Shown here in pieces: positions 38,601-49,219 of a stretch of DNA of 64,000 bases. The notes beneath the pieces are model-generated. The model was given only the letters and a program-made list of their open reading frames with translations. It was not told where the DNA came from and searched no databases. Positions within the stretch are counted from its first letter, which is position 1, and every line of letters starts with the position of its first letter. The stretch comes from Lepidurus packardi (Eukaryota > Arthropoda > Branchiopoda > Notostraca > Triopsidae), in the NCBI GenBank assembly GCA_023053545.1, contig JAKZAN010000006.1:7507001-7571000 (forward strand), given 5' to 3'. The position numbers and the translations under genes were made by a program.

Positions 38601-41600
38601 CAAGTTTAAAAACCCCGAACATAACAGTGACACCGTTTGTGTCATATTGTTGCAAATCGTTATCGGGAGAAAGAATGACAAACGGGTGTCACTCGTGTTG
38701 AGAATTTGTAGTTGGATTGGAAGTGCGTTAGACTAGATTAGGTTAGGTTAATGACTTTCGTAACTTTCGTCGATGAGAATCGTTAAAACTTGTACTTTCT
38801 TTCACTCCACTACCTGAAAAAATCACTGTTTGAAAAGTGACATTTCACAGTGGGATACATTCCACACGTTTGTCGAAATCCGGAGAACTTGTTGGGCGAA
38901 AGACCTTGTTATGTTATGTTGGCTACTTTGGACATGTGTATACAGTACTCAAGGCTTTTGCGGGAGTTCCGCTGTGGTAGGGATTGCAATATAATCTTCG
39001 TTTTTCGCCATAGAGGCAAAGGGGAAACGAGCATGCATGTAATATTATTGAGATTTTTTTCTTTTTCTTTTTAAGCCTTCGGGCATGAATGATTGAAGAA
39101 GTAAAACAAATTCCCTACTATGGGCTATAGGGCTGTAGTGTAAGTTATAGCCCAGGTGGTGTGGCTCGCTGCCAAAAAGTAGGAAACAGAGACCATGCGT
39201 GAAGGTGAAAAAGGACAGAGATACGAGTAATATACTAATGCAAAGGTTCTGAAATGAAGCCTGTTTCATCTCTCTGTGAGGCATTTCCATTCCTCTTAAG
39301 GTCCAGTCCAGACTTAATCTTTCGTATCATCCTATTATTATTCTGGGAGTTTTCAAGTTCTGATCTGATGATACTATGAAAACCCGGTTTTTCAAGTCTA
39401 AACTTGCATAATGTATTGGGACAGGTTTTATGGCTTTTCTAAGAGACTGCTTTTGTTGTTGGGGGGGGGTGAAATAGATGGAAAGAATGGAAAAAATAAA
39501 AGTAAGCCGCCGTCACGAGGAGTAGCTCCTCTAAGGAATCTATTTCCGCCTAGAAAATTTGTCTGAGGGGTGCTGGGAAAGAAAATTTATTTGCACATCG
39601 TTGGCGTGGCTTTTAAATGGCTATGACGCATTCTGCTGCGTTCGTTAAAACTTTCTAGGCGGTCACGCTGAGCTCTGCATACAAAAGCCGTACCAGTATA
39701 CCATGCAACGCTCTTTTTTTCGACTGAATCCCATCCTTTTTTTGCCCCTTATCTATACTATTGTCCTACCTTCTGAAGTGTTACATGTCCTTAAAACCGA
39801 CAATGCAAATTGAAAAGGAAAGAAAAAAAGGTATTATCTTTCAGCGGCTTGTTTTTATTGTAGTTTATCGTGTTGGAGGGGAAAAAGGGAAGAAGAAGTA
39901 AAGCTCGTTTTGACTCTAATAAGTTGCAAGATAGTAATCTCCAGTTTTTCCCCCTTGTTTACCATAGTGACGACCCCACATCCTCACCAAAGACCATGGA
40001 TTCCCCTTGGACATCCGGATCGTACCCGACCAACGTGTAAGTTTGTCCGTTACTTAATTACTGTACCTTTTAAGATTTTTTTGGCTTCAAGTTGAAATGT
40101 AGTCACAATGACTGTTGCTTAACATGTGACGGACGTGGTGACTAAAAGTACACTTGTTTAGCGAGTTTAAGAGCGTTAGGCAAGCGTTAAGACGGAAAAC
40201 AGGTAGAATAGTTGAGGAATGGTACGCCGCTAATTGTGCAAAAGATAAGGGACAGCTCTAGTCGTGCGTCACCTTTTTCCAAGGTTTGAAGTAACGATGG
40301 GAAAGTGCTTCTGGTATTGGCAGAGCTTTTGTTAATCTTGTTACTTAAGCAAGTGGCAGTTTTCCAATAACCTAGGATACCTACTCTTGCGGAGGAGAAC
40401 GTTTCGGTTTTCGCTGACATCGAAAAGTCCGAATAAAAAGGTTGTTTTGCCTTTCGTTTGCAAGCATAAGACTTGTCGTGGTATTGTTGGGGTTGTACTA
40501 CAGGTTGTAGTGCTTTGCGAGGGTCACTAGAGCATAAAGAGAAACTTACGTTCGCCAAAATTGTGCGAGATTCATTGCCCAGTACGAAAAACCTGAGTGT
40601 GGTGGATGAAAAAGCCATGGGCCGTGAATTCATGCTGTATACTGGCAAAAGCGGGACAACCTATTATGGCATGCATCGTAACGTAGTTTGGAACTGATTC
40701 GCTGACATCCTTTTTGTGTCTTGCGCGCTCTTTTGTTAGGTATCTTCACCGTCATGTGCTATAACGTCCTGTGCGATAAGTATGCCACGAGACAAATGTA
40801 CGGTTATTGCCCCAATTGGGCTTTGGATTGGGAATATCGTAAGAAAGGTATCTTGGATGAGATCAGACACTACTCTGCAGATATTGTCAGCTTACAGGTA
40901 AAAAAAAAAAAACAGAAGAAAAAAAACATGTAGTCTTCCTTCTTAATGTTGCTTTTTGGCTATTTTGGCGTGTCTTAAACGTGTTGCTATTTAGGAAGTG
41001 GAGACCGACCAATTTTACAACTTCTTTTTGCCTGAGCTCAAGAGAGATGGTTACGAAGGGATCTTTTCACCCAAGTCCCGAGCCAAGACCATGTCAGAAA
41101 GTGAAAGGAAGTATGTGGACGGATGTGCCATTTTCTTTAGAACAGCCAAGTATGTTGTATAGTTTCCTTGGAAATTAGAAATCGCAGCGCGTTCGGGGTT
41201 GCTAACGGTTTCCGCGTTTAAGGTTTTCGCTCATGGTCGACCACCTCATCGAATTCAATCAAGTGGCCATGGCTAACGCAGAAGGCTCGGACGACATGTT
41301 GAACAGAGTCATGACCAAAGATAACATCGGGCTAGCAGCGTTACTCGAAACGAAAGAAGCAGCTTGGAGCAATGGTTTGTTTTGATGACTTAATTTTCTT
41401 AACTGAGATGGGACGATAGCTGAAATCACGGTCATGGCTCTAGAATATCCACCCGATCCTACAATAGTCCATCAGCCTGTCCTGGTTTGTACGGCACACA
41501 TTCATTGGGATCCCGAGTTTTGCGACGTGAAGCTCATCCAGACCATGATGTTAATGCATGAAATCAAACAGTTTGTGCAAGATAGAAGCCATAGTTTCCG

Positions 41601-42347
41601 ACCAGGACACAAGACGGACACATCACAAATGCAAGTCATTCTCTGTGGGGACCTCAACTCCTTGCCCGATTCTGGTAAGTTTTGACGTGTCACCTTTTCA
41701 CTGATTGGTGTAACCGCCATTGGCCCAGACGAGAACGTAAATAACCTTGATTAACGTTCCTCAATTAAACTGGTAAAGGTTGCCAAACTGTGACTAAAGA
41801 TAAGTTTTTATAGGTGTGGTAGAGTTTCTGAGTCAAGGGCGCATTTCCGCAACTCATCCAGATTTCAAGGATCTGGGATACAAGTCCTGTCTGCAAAAAT
41901 TATCCTCGTCTGACCGCGACAGATCCCATGAGTATACCCATGCCTTTAAACTGTCCTCGGCGTATAACACCGATATCATGGCCTATTCAAATTACACGTA
42001 ATAAATTAGTTACAATTTATTCTTAATAAAACTTACTAATTCTTTTTTTCCCCTTTACAGGTTTGATTTTAAGGGTCTTATTGATTACATTTTCTACACC
42101 AAAACAAGCATGATACCTTTGGGCCTTTTGGGTCCCTTAGATCCCGAGTGGTTTAGAGTCAATAGAATCGCTGGATGTCCTCATCCACATATCCCATCTG
42201 GTAACATGAAAAGGCAATTTCAGACCATAAACAGCTTGTCATATTTGGTGTTATTATCCCTTAACAGATCATTTTCCTTTGTTGGTGGAGCTCGAGATGA
42301 CTCCAACGTCGCTTCCGAGTTCTAACGGTCTCATTCCAAGACGGTAG
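29687..42347 (+). CDS. CNOT6: CCR4-NOT deadenylase catalytic subunit (CCR4/CNOT6), with a 9.7-kb host intron
   Basis: Eleven exons: 29687-29801, 29880-30066, 30130-30305, 39968-40036, 40740-40897, 40995-41149, 41223-41374, 41420-41674, 41814-41997, 42061-42200, 42268-42347; phases close. The N-terminus has four to five leucine-rich repeats (HLTSLYLNDNYLTRLP onward) that bind CNOT1/CAF1. A linker ends in HPDRTRPT. The EEP nuclease domain has MCYNVLCDKYAT, catalytic Glu in SLQEVE, FSPKSRAKTMSE, AHIHWDPEF, GDLNSLPDSG, and the terminal Asp-His formed across the last splice (HIPSDHFPL). It shortens mRNA poly(A) tails in the cytoplasm. All catalytic residues are present. Other introns are about 45 to 700 bp, so the 9662-bp intron 3 stands out. 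CNOT6 versus CNOT6L cannot be separated, since that split is vertebrate. Confidence 0.95.
31968..33830 (+). CDS. Intronless 620-residue protein of unknown function nested in a CNOT6 intron
   Basis: A single uninterrupted frame of 620 codons, same strand as the host gene. The protein is Ser/Asn/Pro-rich and probably mostly disordered. Two stretches look constrained: a basic cluster LPRIIKPRKRRKKDKR (about residues 365-380), a likely nuclear localisation or nucleic-acid-binding segment, and a C-terminal block LQISSEIITSPYGHRDIEIR near residue 600. Acidic/Ser and TPPPSPNN motifs lie between. The frame is visibly more GC-rich than the AT-rich intron around it. I do not recognise the family with certainty. 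A lack of introns in a genome where nearly every other gene is split suggests a retrogene or an old single-exon gene. The start at 31968 is the first ATG in frame; no TATA box seen. Confidence 0.75.
   Translation: MLSPVRYHPANEVGREHAPVLEAAAFPASSDPFIMGTMDVERYTGTCLIATHARNGKFKKNSHSFANNPNSSSNANPASVPRINGDVSRLPAKPLHNHGAGGRSSLPDKAEGNLGSYSGSLNRKVTDDFVVVPNRPPLLGQTPPSQDARNWIGMPLVSIAATIRASKLKAARNAPKTNQKSNFATRDTSAANGYRKLSNSVGAEQVFWTGVPATGSGNSSACKSRPMTKQINEGRMPVPQHSLQGAPLIRVPRSNSNNGRNTMLANSANQNNKHDGGTMLSAPSPLSSPSICHNHVPSHVLASQTRHDDMIRDTDSPGMLYSSPLAVHHNSSTSSGSEADRSNSCSVHSDSSSILSDEGSNSGTSEVSLPRIIKPRKRRKKDKRLAMLSSSTVSALDNDYDKDPIPDPGALSCPARYLYADGASHAATLPVHEQDQIPVSELLRMSLFDTNDSQAEPLLIGNQYGSWMTTPPPSPNNIFMSNASISLSSTATVLDDTYGSAQHPGSHTFKNDPWSSGLADWHSLLTPSSSSSCWHTSLDENKNELGSTMWNSGSVSPLHKPHDEPPVSLEATKGLAEQNWDPKLSYRALQISSEIITSPYGHRDIEIRFFSNSRSISTEN
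38267..38415. repeat. Two-unit imperfect tandem repeat (about 74 bp)
   Basis: The unit starting CAGT..TATTGGCC at 38267 recurs from 38341 (CAGTCCTATTGGCC), each followed by a GACTC-rich, A-rich stretch ending in gaataagac. Two diverged copies inside the CNOT6 intron. Confidence 0.65.
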
Positions 42348-43767
42348 CATAATTTGGAACGACAGGTAACCAAATACGGGGCAAATCAAATGACCTCAAC
42401 CCCATTACCGTTAAAAGTGTTATGCTGTTTTGTTTTTGGTATTAATTCCAGTTTTATTTTTTGATTTTTAGGGCTTTCCGTATGCCACTGCCCGTTAGGA
42501 TGCCAAGAGAAGGTTCACATTCGGCGCGATTTTTAGACCGGCGTTTTTTTATTTTTTAAAAAAGTATTTTCATTCAAAGACCTTTCAACTTGGGATCTCA
42601 GAGCGTTGAGAGTATGGGACGTTGTTGTGGTGGATTGTTGCAAGGCCTGGATGCATCTAAAGGATCACAGTAATGGTACAATTATGCCTTTGAACCCTGG
42701 CCATCCTATTTTCTAAGACTCACTAAAGAAGAATTGTACGCGAGACAATTCATATTTTTGTCCCAAGCTAATCTGAGAAAAATTCCGTCGTGTTTTTATT
42801 TCTTTTATTTGTAACGAAAGTTTATGCTAGTTTCAAACCCGTAAAGTAAGCAAAGAACATGTCATGCGGCCGTAGTTTTTTACTAGGGTCCATAAGTTGT
42901 TTTCTTCAATATTTCTTTAGTTACCCCTCTTCACTTTAGCCCGTATTTTTCCTAGCTCTTCTTCATTGTTGTGAATGGATGGCAATTTCAAGAATCTTAC
43001 GAGGACAGTGCAAGTTGTCGCGAAGGTAGCCCTGTTGAATGAAGGTGATCCCCTGAAAAATGAAGCTTATTCGTAGGAGTTTTTTTTATTGTTATCAACG
43101 TAGATTTTCTCCGTGATTTGGCAAACACATAGTGCATGGCAGTTTAGTTAAAAAAATGGTCTTCCTTTAAGTTACAGCAAGCTCCCAAAACTTACTTCAT
43201 TTGCACTTTTAAATTCCTCTAGCGCACTAGAAGCTCGCACTTCCGTTCCCCAGGTCGTGTCTTCATTGCTCTAAAGTTACCCTTCTGGTTTCATTTTCAT
43301 TTAATAAGCCGAAAAGTATTGAAGGCTAGCTAAATCTCAAAAGCTCTACCTAATTTAAGCTGCATACGTAGTGGATGCGATGGGCTTCAGTTTGGCATGC
43401 AATTATGGGAAGTTAGATTACTCGGGGAAATTGGAACCAATTTCACAGTACAAAGTATGCTGCGCTGAATGGTCCTGGCTTGTGGATCTAACGTTAATGA
43501 GAATCATGTGGCTTGTTGTGAGAGCGGGACTATATTTTGTTCTCACTATCGGGGTAATAACTTCCTTCCCACTCTTGGTTTCCCCCGTTTAGTTTTCTGT
43601 CCCGCGACATGTACCATGACACTTTGCGATGTAACTACGCAACCCAATTGTATTCGTCATGTTTTAATAGAGAAAGGTGCAAAATAAGTTGGTTCAAGGA
43701 AAGAAAAGACATCATTTGACAAGTGAAAAAAACGACATAAAAAGTTGAACTATATTTGTATTGAAGC
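42348..43767. other. Intergenic region after CNOT6
   Basis: About 1.4 kb, the 3' end of CNOT6 and the 3' end of the convergent mitochondrial ribosomal protein gene. Short frames only; no family match. Confidence 0.45.
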
Positions 43768-44327
43768 TTAGATATATTTGAAAACTACACTTTCCTTATT
43801 AGGTATTGTTTGGAGCTCTAGTTTAACTGGACACTGCAACCAGTTACTTAGTAATTCCTCAGTATAACCAATTAGAAAATACATCTTCCGAGCTGTAATT
43901 GTTTGGGTGACAAGCCCGGCGATCCGAATAAGGTTGTGTTGGCGCTTGATTATAACTTCAGAAGCGAACAGATTATGCCAAGTACCAGTCACAAACTTTC
44001 GGATAAACACATCTTCAACTGCCGTCTCTGCAGCGCGTTCTCCTTCATAGAGGTTAGCTAAATTGAAAGAAATTAGGGAAAATTTATTAGTTGATCTCGA
44101 AAAGGATTATTCTATATCACACAGGTATTCCAAGTGTTCCAAGACTTTTTGTGGGCGATATCATGTGGACCGTAGGCCATTTCATAAGTAAGTGGCCGGT
44201 TCCTCATTGGTGTGACTTTATAACGTCCTGCTTGGACCTTGGCGCAAGCTGCAGTGGTGTGGACGTGCTTTACCCGCCCAACCAGAATTTTTGAAATATT
44301 AGAGGGCAAGGGGATACGTAATGCCAT
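43768..44327 (-). CDS. MRPS24: Mitochondrial small-subunit ribosomal protein uS3m (MRPS24)
   Basis: Two exons, 44123-44327 and 43768-44057, joined at phase 1, give 164 residues, close to the usual length near 165. The N-terminus MALRIPLPSNISKILVGRVK is a basic amphipathic mitochondrial presequence ending near HTTAACAK. The mature part has RNRPLTYEMAYGPHDIAHKK, then across the splice ERAAETAVEDVFIRKFVTGT, VIIKRQHNLIRIAGLV, and MYFLIGYTEELL with CPVKLELQT before a VFKYI end. These match the order of conserved blocks I know for MRPS24. It is a component of the mitoribosome small subunit. A cttcag acceptor-like sequence directly before the ATG allows an upstream non-coding exon. Confidence 0.9.
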
Positions 44328-44994
44328 CTGAAGTTAATACCGAATTAGTTGAAATATTGGTATTTTAGATACTACGCTTACCTTTATTTTGTTTGGAACT
44401 TATTCCCTTGCCTTACACTACAGCAGGGCCTCGTGGCACCTTATAAGAAAGCGTAGGCGCGGTTTCAAGGAAGGAAACACACGCCTCCCTGTCGAAGTAC
44501 AGTTCTTAGCAGCTTCGAGCCTTCGCCTTGCCTGTTGCCTCAGTCGCGCTCGCGTAGCCGAAGGTGTTGAATGTAGAAATAGAGCCAGTTGTAACGATTA
44601 ACGTTTAGGATAGTTGTATTTTTAAGTTGAATTACGGTTTTATTACTCTCTGTGTAGTTACTCTTGTTGATAGTCAAGCATTAATCTAGCTCGTTTTGTG
44701 GAGTTTGTGCGTGTTTTGAGTGTGGTGTTTCATTTCAAACGTTTGGGTGTGTAGAGTGACGTTTCATCATGTTTATAACAGACGATTGTACTAAGTTTAG
44801 GCTTGGCAAATCCAAACAAGATGCCACGGTGCTTATTCTTTATAATCTTTCTCAGCAATGAAGCTGACTGAAAACATAGCGTGCCTCGTGGAAGAGTATG
44901 CATGGGGTTTCGTAAATATTGTTTAATATGTGCTTAACAGTTTAATAGAACTATATAGATCTGTAATAATAAAAGGACCTAGTGAATCTTCTGG
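44328..44994. other. Intergenic spacer before the repeat island
   Basis: No gene recognised. A GC-richer patch at 44400-44590 carries a fortuitous open frame. It should include the MRPS24 promoter. Confidence 0.35.
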
Positions 44995-45905
44995 TGAATC
45001 TGGTAGTTGTATACAGTTTTATGCAAATCAAGTTTCTCAGTTTCAAATCAAGTTTTTTAAATCAGGCAAATCAACTCTTCTTCATAAATTATTTTAGTAA
45101 TTGAAGATTATTTAAATTATGTATTCACATTTCAATTATTAACCCTTCTAACTGCGGCTGTTGTACCAACAGCCGCAGATTGACGCATTGCATTCCCAAT
45201 GTTCAGCATAGCAGCTTTTGGCTTCGACTTTGTGTATTATTGTACAATTTTGGAGGATTGAGTGGAATTCTAACGCTTGATTTCAAATTTTTGCTTTTCT
45301 TGTAAAATTTGACATCCCAAACCTTGCTCCAGCGCTCAGTTTTTCATCTGTCGGAAAATTTGTTCTGTGACTTTTTTAGCTCTAAAAATTACATTCTAAA
45401 ATTAAGCAAATGATGTTTTCTTTCCCCTGGAATTCCTTATTTGTTGTACCAAAATGGTCCCTGTAAAATCTAGTTTCCAGGAATATAATTTGTGTATTAT
45501 TTATAATTTATGCATAATATGATGTGGCCTCCACCAGACGGACAGATCCTGTAATTCGCGTAAAAAAGGGCGTGGCTCCTTTTCGATCTGGAATAGCGTT
45601 TTCAGTGGTTTTCTCCATAAGGAATAATGCTGTATCAAGGGGACCTCAAAAATCGGGAAAAATTGAGAGCCTTTCCCTGTTCCCAACTCCCCTGCTCGGT
45701 TTCCTATCCCTGATGTTCGAGCTCATGATGCCAAAGCTTCACAATACCGAATAAGGGTAGAGGAACCTTGCCGGGAAGGACTACGGTACAGAGATAGGGA
45801 GCCATTCCATATTTCGTTTTTTTGACGAAATAAGTTGCCGCTACTGGGTTTCGAACACACGACCTTCCGATAACAAGGTTTGCATATTGTTTTAATCTCT
45901 ATGTC
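44995..45905. repeat. Dispersed repeat, copy A
   Basis: Aligns by eye along its length with 46262-47209 (copy B) in the same orientation. Shared landmarks include ttaacccttc, atagcagcttttgg, tttgtgtattattg, agcgctcagttt, tccataaggaataatgctg, and cccaactcccctgctcggtt. It ends in a degenerate tRNA-like block with gggtttcgaac at about 45845. Copies are clearly diverged with many substitutions and small indels. Boundaries are approximate. Confidence 0.7.
45152..45178. repeat. 12-bp perfect hairpin with 3-nt loop
   Basis: CTGCGGCTGTTG, loop TAC, then CAACAGCCGCAG. It sits inside repeat copy A; the equivalent position of copy B has lost or never had the right arm. Confidence 0.85.
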
Positions 45906-46261
45906 TTTAGACAATAAACATTTAGTGAACGCCATATACTAGTTGGGTCCTGAGAGGGTTAGAAACATGTCGTCCTTGTGTTTACGGTCAAGATTGTGCT
46001 ACGACCAAGATTATGGAAATTGGATTGTGCCGTTTTAACGCTGGAAGAATTTGTGCCAAATCCGCAGCTGCACCCATCTCTTGGTAATACAATCTGCATG
46101 TGTTTACATTAATTTCAGACCAAACGTATTTTCCATAGGTGTTGTTTAACGTTCGTAACTTTCTGATTTGGGTAGACAGAAAGTGACGAAAACTATTGAA
46201 GGACCCCATATAACATTCCTTGTTACTTTCACGAAGCGATCACGAATCAATATTCCGGCTG

Positions 46262-47209
46262 TTAATCTGGTGGTTGTATGCAGTTCTATGCAAGTCAAGA
46301 TTTAAGCTTATCTTTCGGCAATTATTGAAGAAATTTAAGAGTGATTACTTAAGTTTTGTGCTTCCTTTTCAATTGTTAACCCTTCCAACATCGACTGTTG
46401 TACTTTAAGGCAAGATTGACACATTGAAATGTCCCGATGTTCGGTATAGCAGCTTTTGGGTTCGATTTTGTGTATTATTGAACAAGTTTTCAGCATTGAG
46501 TAGAATTATGACGTTTGTCTTCCCAATTCTTTGTTTTTCTTGTCAAATATATCCCGCCTTAATATTGCTCTAGCGCTCAGTTTCCAAACCTGTTGGAATT
46601 TTTGTCTCTGACTTTTCTTAGTTCCAAAAATTTGGTTATGAAATTATGCAAATGAGATATGTTGCTTCCTCCCGCAATTCATTATTTTCTTAGATAATGT
46701 ACTAAAGCATTCGCTAGAAAATCGGAAGTGTCGCTTTGTAATTTTTGAAATAAAAAGGGAAATTTTTGGAAATTTTTTGCGAATTTTTTCAAAAAATCCG
46801 CTTAAAGGGGTGTGTCCTCCAGAAAAACGACGAATCCTATTGGTGGGTTGGCGCAAAAAGCGGGCGTGGTCTCTTTTCGATCTGGGAGAGCGTTTTCAGG
46901 GCTTTTCTCCATAAGGAATAATGCTGTATCAAGGGGGTCCCCTTCAAAAATCGTGAAAAATTGAGAGCCTCGCCCCTTTTCCCGGTTCCCAACTCCCCTG
47001 CTCGGTTTCCTATCCCCGATATTCGAGCTCATGATGCCGAAGCTTCACAATTTCGAATATTGGTATAGGAACCTTGCAGAGCATGAGGTACAGAGAAAGA
47101 GCGCCATTTAAAATTTCGTTTTTCTTTTTACGAAATAAATTGCCTCGACTGGGTTTCGAACCCACGACCTTCGGATCACAAGGCTTGTGTCCTATCCACT
47201 CGGTCACAC
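46262..47209. repeat. Dispersed repeat, copy B, ending in a tRNA-like block
   Basis: Second copy of the repeat at 44995-45905, same orientation, with longer spacing in the middle. It retains a better preserved tRNA-like segment at its right end (47141-47209). Probably a tRNA-derived SINE or composite non-autonomous element. Ends were not mapped to target duplications. Confidence 0.65.
47141..47209 (-). other. tRNA-like segment with Pol III A and B boxes (SINE head or tRNA relic)
   Basis: Read on the minus strand it has TGACCGAGTGG, fitting the A box, and GGTTCGAAACC, fitting the B box, spaced as in a tRNA. A T arm (TGGG-TTCGAAA-CCCA) and an anticodon-like stem (CCTT/AAGG) form, but the anticodon loop is 8 nt and the acceptor ends do not pair. 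So it is not a functional tRNA and is best read as a tRNA-derived element head. Confidence 0.6.
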
Positions 47210-47552
47210 GCTTATATTTGGATGACGTTGAAACTTCTATAAATAGAAATATGAACTGAGCCCGGTGTACAGTGTATGAGGGTAGCATCCGGTAGCATCC
47301 ATCTTTTGTTCGATTTATAAAAATTTGACGATTCGCCCATAGCCATGCCTTGTATTCTCTAGAAGTTTGCATTATATCGTATTCATTTGTATAGTATTTT
47401 AAAAGTGTAATAAAAAAGCCTTCCTTAATTTTGGATTATGAGTCAAATTCGTTCAAAATAGTTACAAAGCCATTTGTTTGTTTTACAGTATTTTTTATTA
47501 AAAGCTCATAAATACAAGCTCTCATACATTACTGTTACTGTAGTTTGAAACA

Positions 47553-48664
47553 CTACAAAAACGAGAAAAAAACTTGAGATTCAAAAACGTTACTGGCTAG
47601 TGCTGGGTATCTTGTTAAAATTTCGTTAAACTCCCATTTAGCAAACGGCCTTTCCAATTCTTTCCACCTGCTACTTCCTTGTATAAATTGTTCTACCTGC
47701 TGCCTAAGAATCGTTTCCTGTCCTTCATTTCCTTTGCTCGTCTGTAGTTGCGCCCCGCTTTTAACTTTTGCAAAATGTTTCGCAAATTCTTCTGCAATAT
47801 CCTCTTCTTTCTCGCACATATCCCCGATCTCCTTTATAATATTTCCTAAACCCTTGCTTCCCCTACCTTCCATTCTCCCAATAAGTTTCCATACCTCTTT
47901 CATGCTTGTATTCCCCCCTAACTTTTTTACCTTTTTTCTCGATGCCCTCCTTTTGGTGTTACGAAAGGTCTTTTTGCATTGCGCTTGTGCTTTTTTATAG
48001 TTCCTTAGGTTAGCTTTTAAAGGATTTCTCTTGAATTCTCTGTAACATTTTCTCATTATATCCATTTGCCTACTGCACTCCTCGTTCCACCTCATTTTCC
48101 TATTACTAGTCTCTTTTTGGTTATCTTTCTTTGGTCCTCCTTTGAGAGGTATGTGTCTTTTGCATACTTCTATGAGCTTTTCTACATATTTATTATATTT
48201 TTCTTCTAACGATCTGTTTAACAGTTTTCCTGCACGTGTTACTTTGGTTTTCATTTCTCTCATATTCAAATCTCCCACCATTTTTATTAATTTCGAAGGG
48301 GCTTAGCTTAGCGAAACTCTCCTCATTGTTTACTGCGCGGTATGCGACTGGACATTTCTCCTCCGCTTTCTCTAATTCTTCCTCTGTATCTGTTTCCGTA
48401 GTCGAAACCTGTAGTCTTCTACGTTTGCTTCCTACATCTACCTGAGCTTTCTCCCTGTTTTACTTTCTTTACCTTGTTTTTCCTGTAGGAAACCATTTTA
48501 AACCCTCCATCTTTTTCTGCATTCTCCGTCTCTAAATCCTGATTTTCGTCCTCCATATCAGAGCTTTCCGAAATCTCAAGTTCGTCGTCTTCTAAATCTG
48601 GTAAATTGTATCCCTGCTCCTCCCCGAAATCTTCACTAGGCCCTCCACCTCTCATCCCCATACG
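47553..48664 (-). pseudogene. Broken LINE (non-LTR retrotransposon) fragment
   Basis: On the minus strand, 48661-48419 encodes an acidic N-terminus with SESSDMEDENQDLETENAE and then FKMVSYRKNKVKKVK, like the start of a LINE ORF1. From 48281 to 47553 a second frame of 242 residues has RWNEECSRQMDIMRKCYREF, KKTFRNTKRRASRKKVKKL, and EDIAEEFAKHFAKVK. This is the basic linker between the endonuclease and reverse transcriptase of Jockey/CR1-like ORF2. The endonuclease body and the whole reverse transcriptase are missing, so it is internally deleted and truncated. The frame is still open over the retained linker. Confidence 0.7.
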
Positions 48665-49219
48665 ATTTATAGCAAGAAAAAAAAGGAAAGAAAGCGTTAG
48701 GGTAAAACTATTTTTTTTAAGATGCTAAATACGAAAAAATTGGAAAAAAAGTACAAAAGTAGTATAAGAGAGCAAAAACAAAACAAAAATGGTAATTCTA
48801 AACTTGTCACCTGGTTCCAAAAGGTTGTGCTGCACTTTTTCTTTCGATATTTCGCACTGCAATTGTGTATGACCAGTCGGTTTGGAATCACAAACGGGAA
48901 TGCTGTAAAAGACAGGTATTACTCAAGGATGGAGAAAAAATATCCACTAATTACACAATGGATGGCTTGACATACGTCTTAGGGATATATAACCGTTGAT
49001 GGCACTGCCGATACTTATTCTTCCCAATTTTTCTGATAAGTACGGGGCCTCAAATCGAATGGCGCTGGTGTCGAAAATTTCTTCAGACTTTCCTATAATG
49101 TCGGCTCCGTAGTAGATCCTCCGTGTTCCAAGTGAGCATTTTAAGCATACGGACTTACGGAGAACAACACTGGAAAGATCTTTGAATTTTTAAAATTGTA
49201 TTTATCGAAGCAAACCTTC
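48665..49219. other. Spacer upstream of isovaleryl-CoA dehydrogenase
   Basis: AT-rich with A and T runs; no coding exon recognised. It should hold the promoter of the dehydrogenase gene. Confidence 0.4.

Larger units (their letters stand above)
30306..39967 (+). other. Giant intron 3 of CNOT6
   Basis: The donor at 30306 (ctatctg|gtaagt) and acceptor at 39967 (accatag) keep phase 1 across the junction. The intron is far longer than the others in the gene. It contains the intronless gene at 31968-33830, a two-unit tandem repeat at 38267-38415, and G-runs (34889-34900, 39462-39471). Apart from these I see no coding exon; the remaining frames are short and shadowed. Confidence 0.85.

Noticed and set aside
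40187..40648. 153-codon minus-strand frame inside CNOT6 intron 4
   Set aside because: No recognisable domain, Ser/Lys-rich chance composition, no splice or promoter support; the intron is simply longer than average.
47141..47209. Functional tRNA gene
   Set aside because: Eight-base anticodon loop and non-pairing acceptor stem; better explained as a tRNA-derived element.
47010..47372. 120-codon minus-strand frame with FxRKKNE-like text
   Set aside because: It overlaps the repeat and the tRNA-like block; the frame is a by-product of the repeat.
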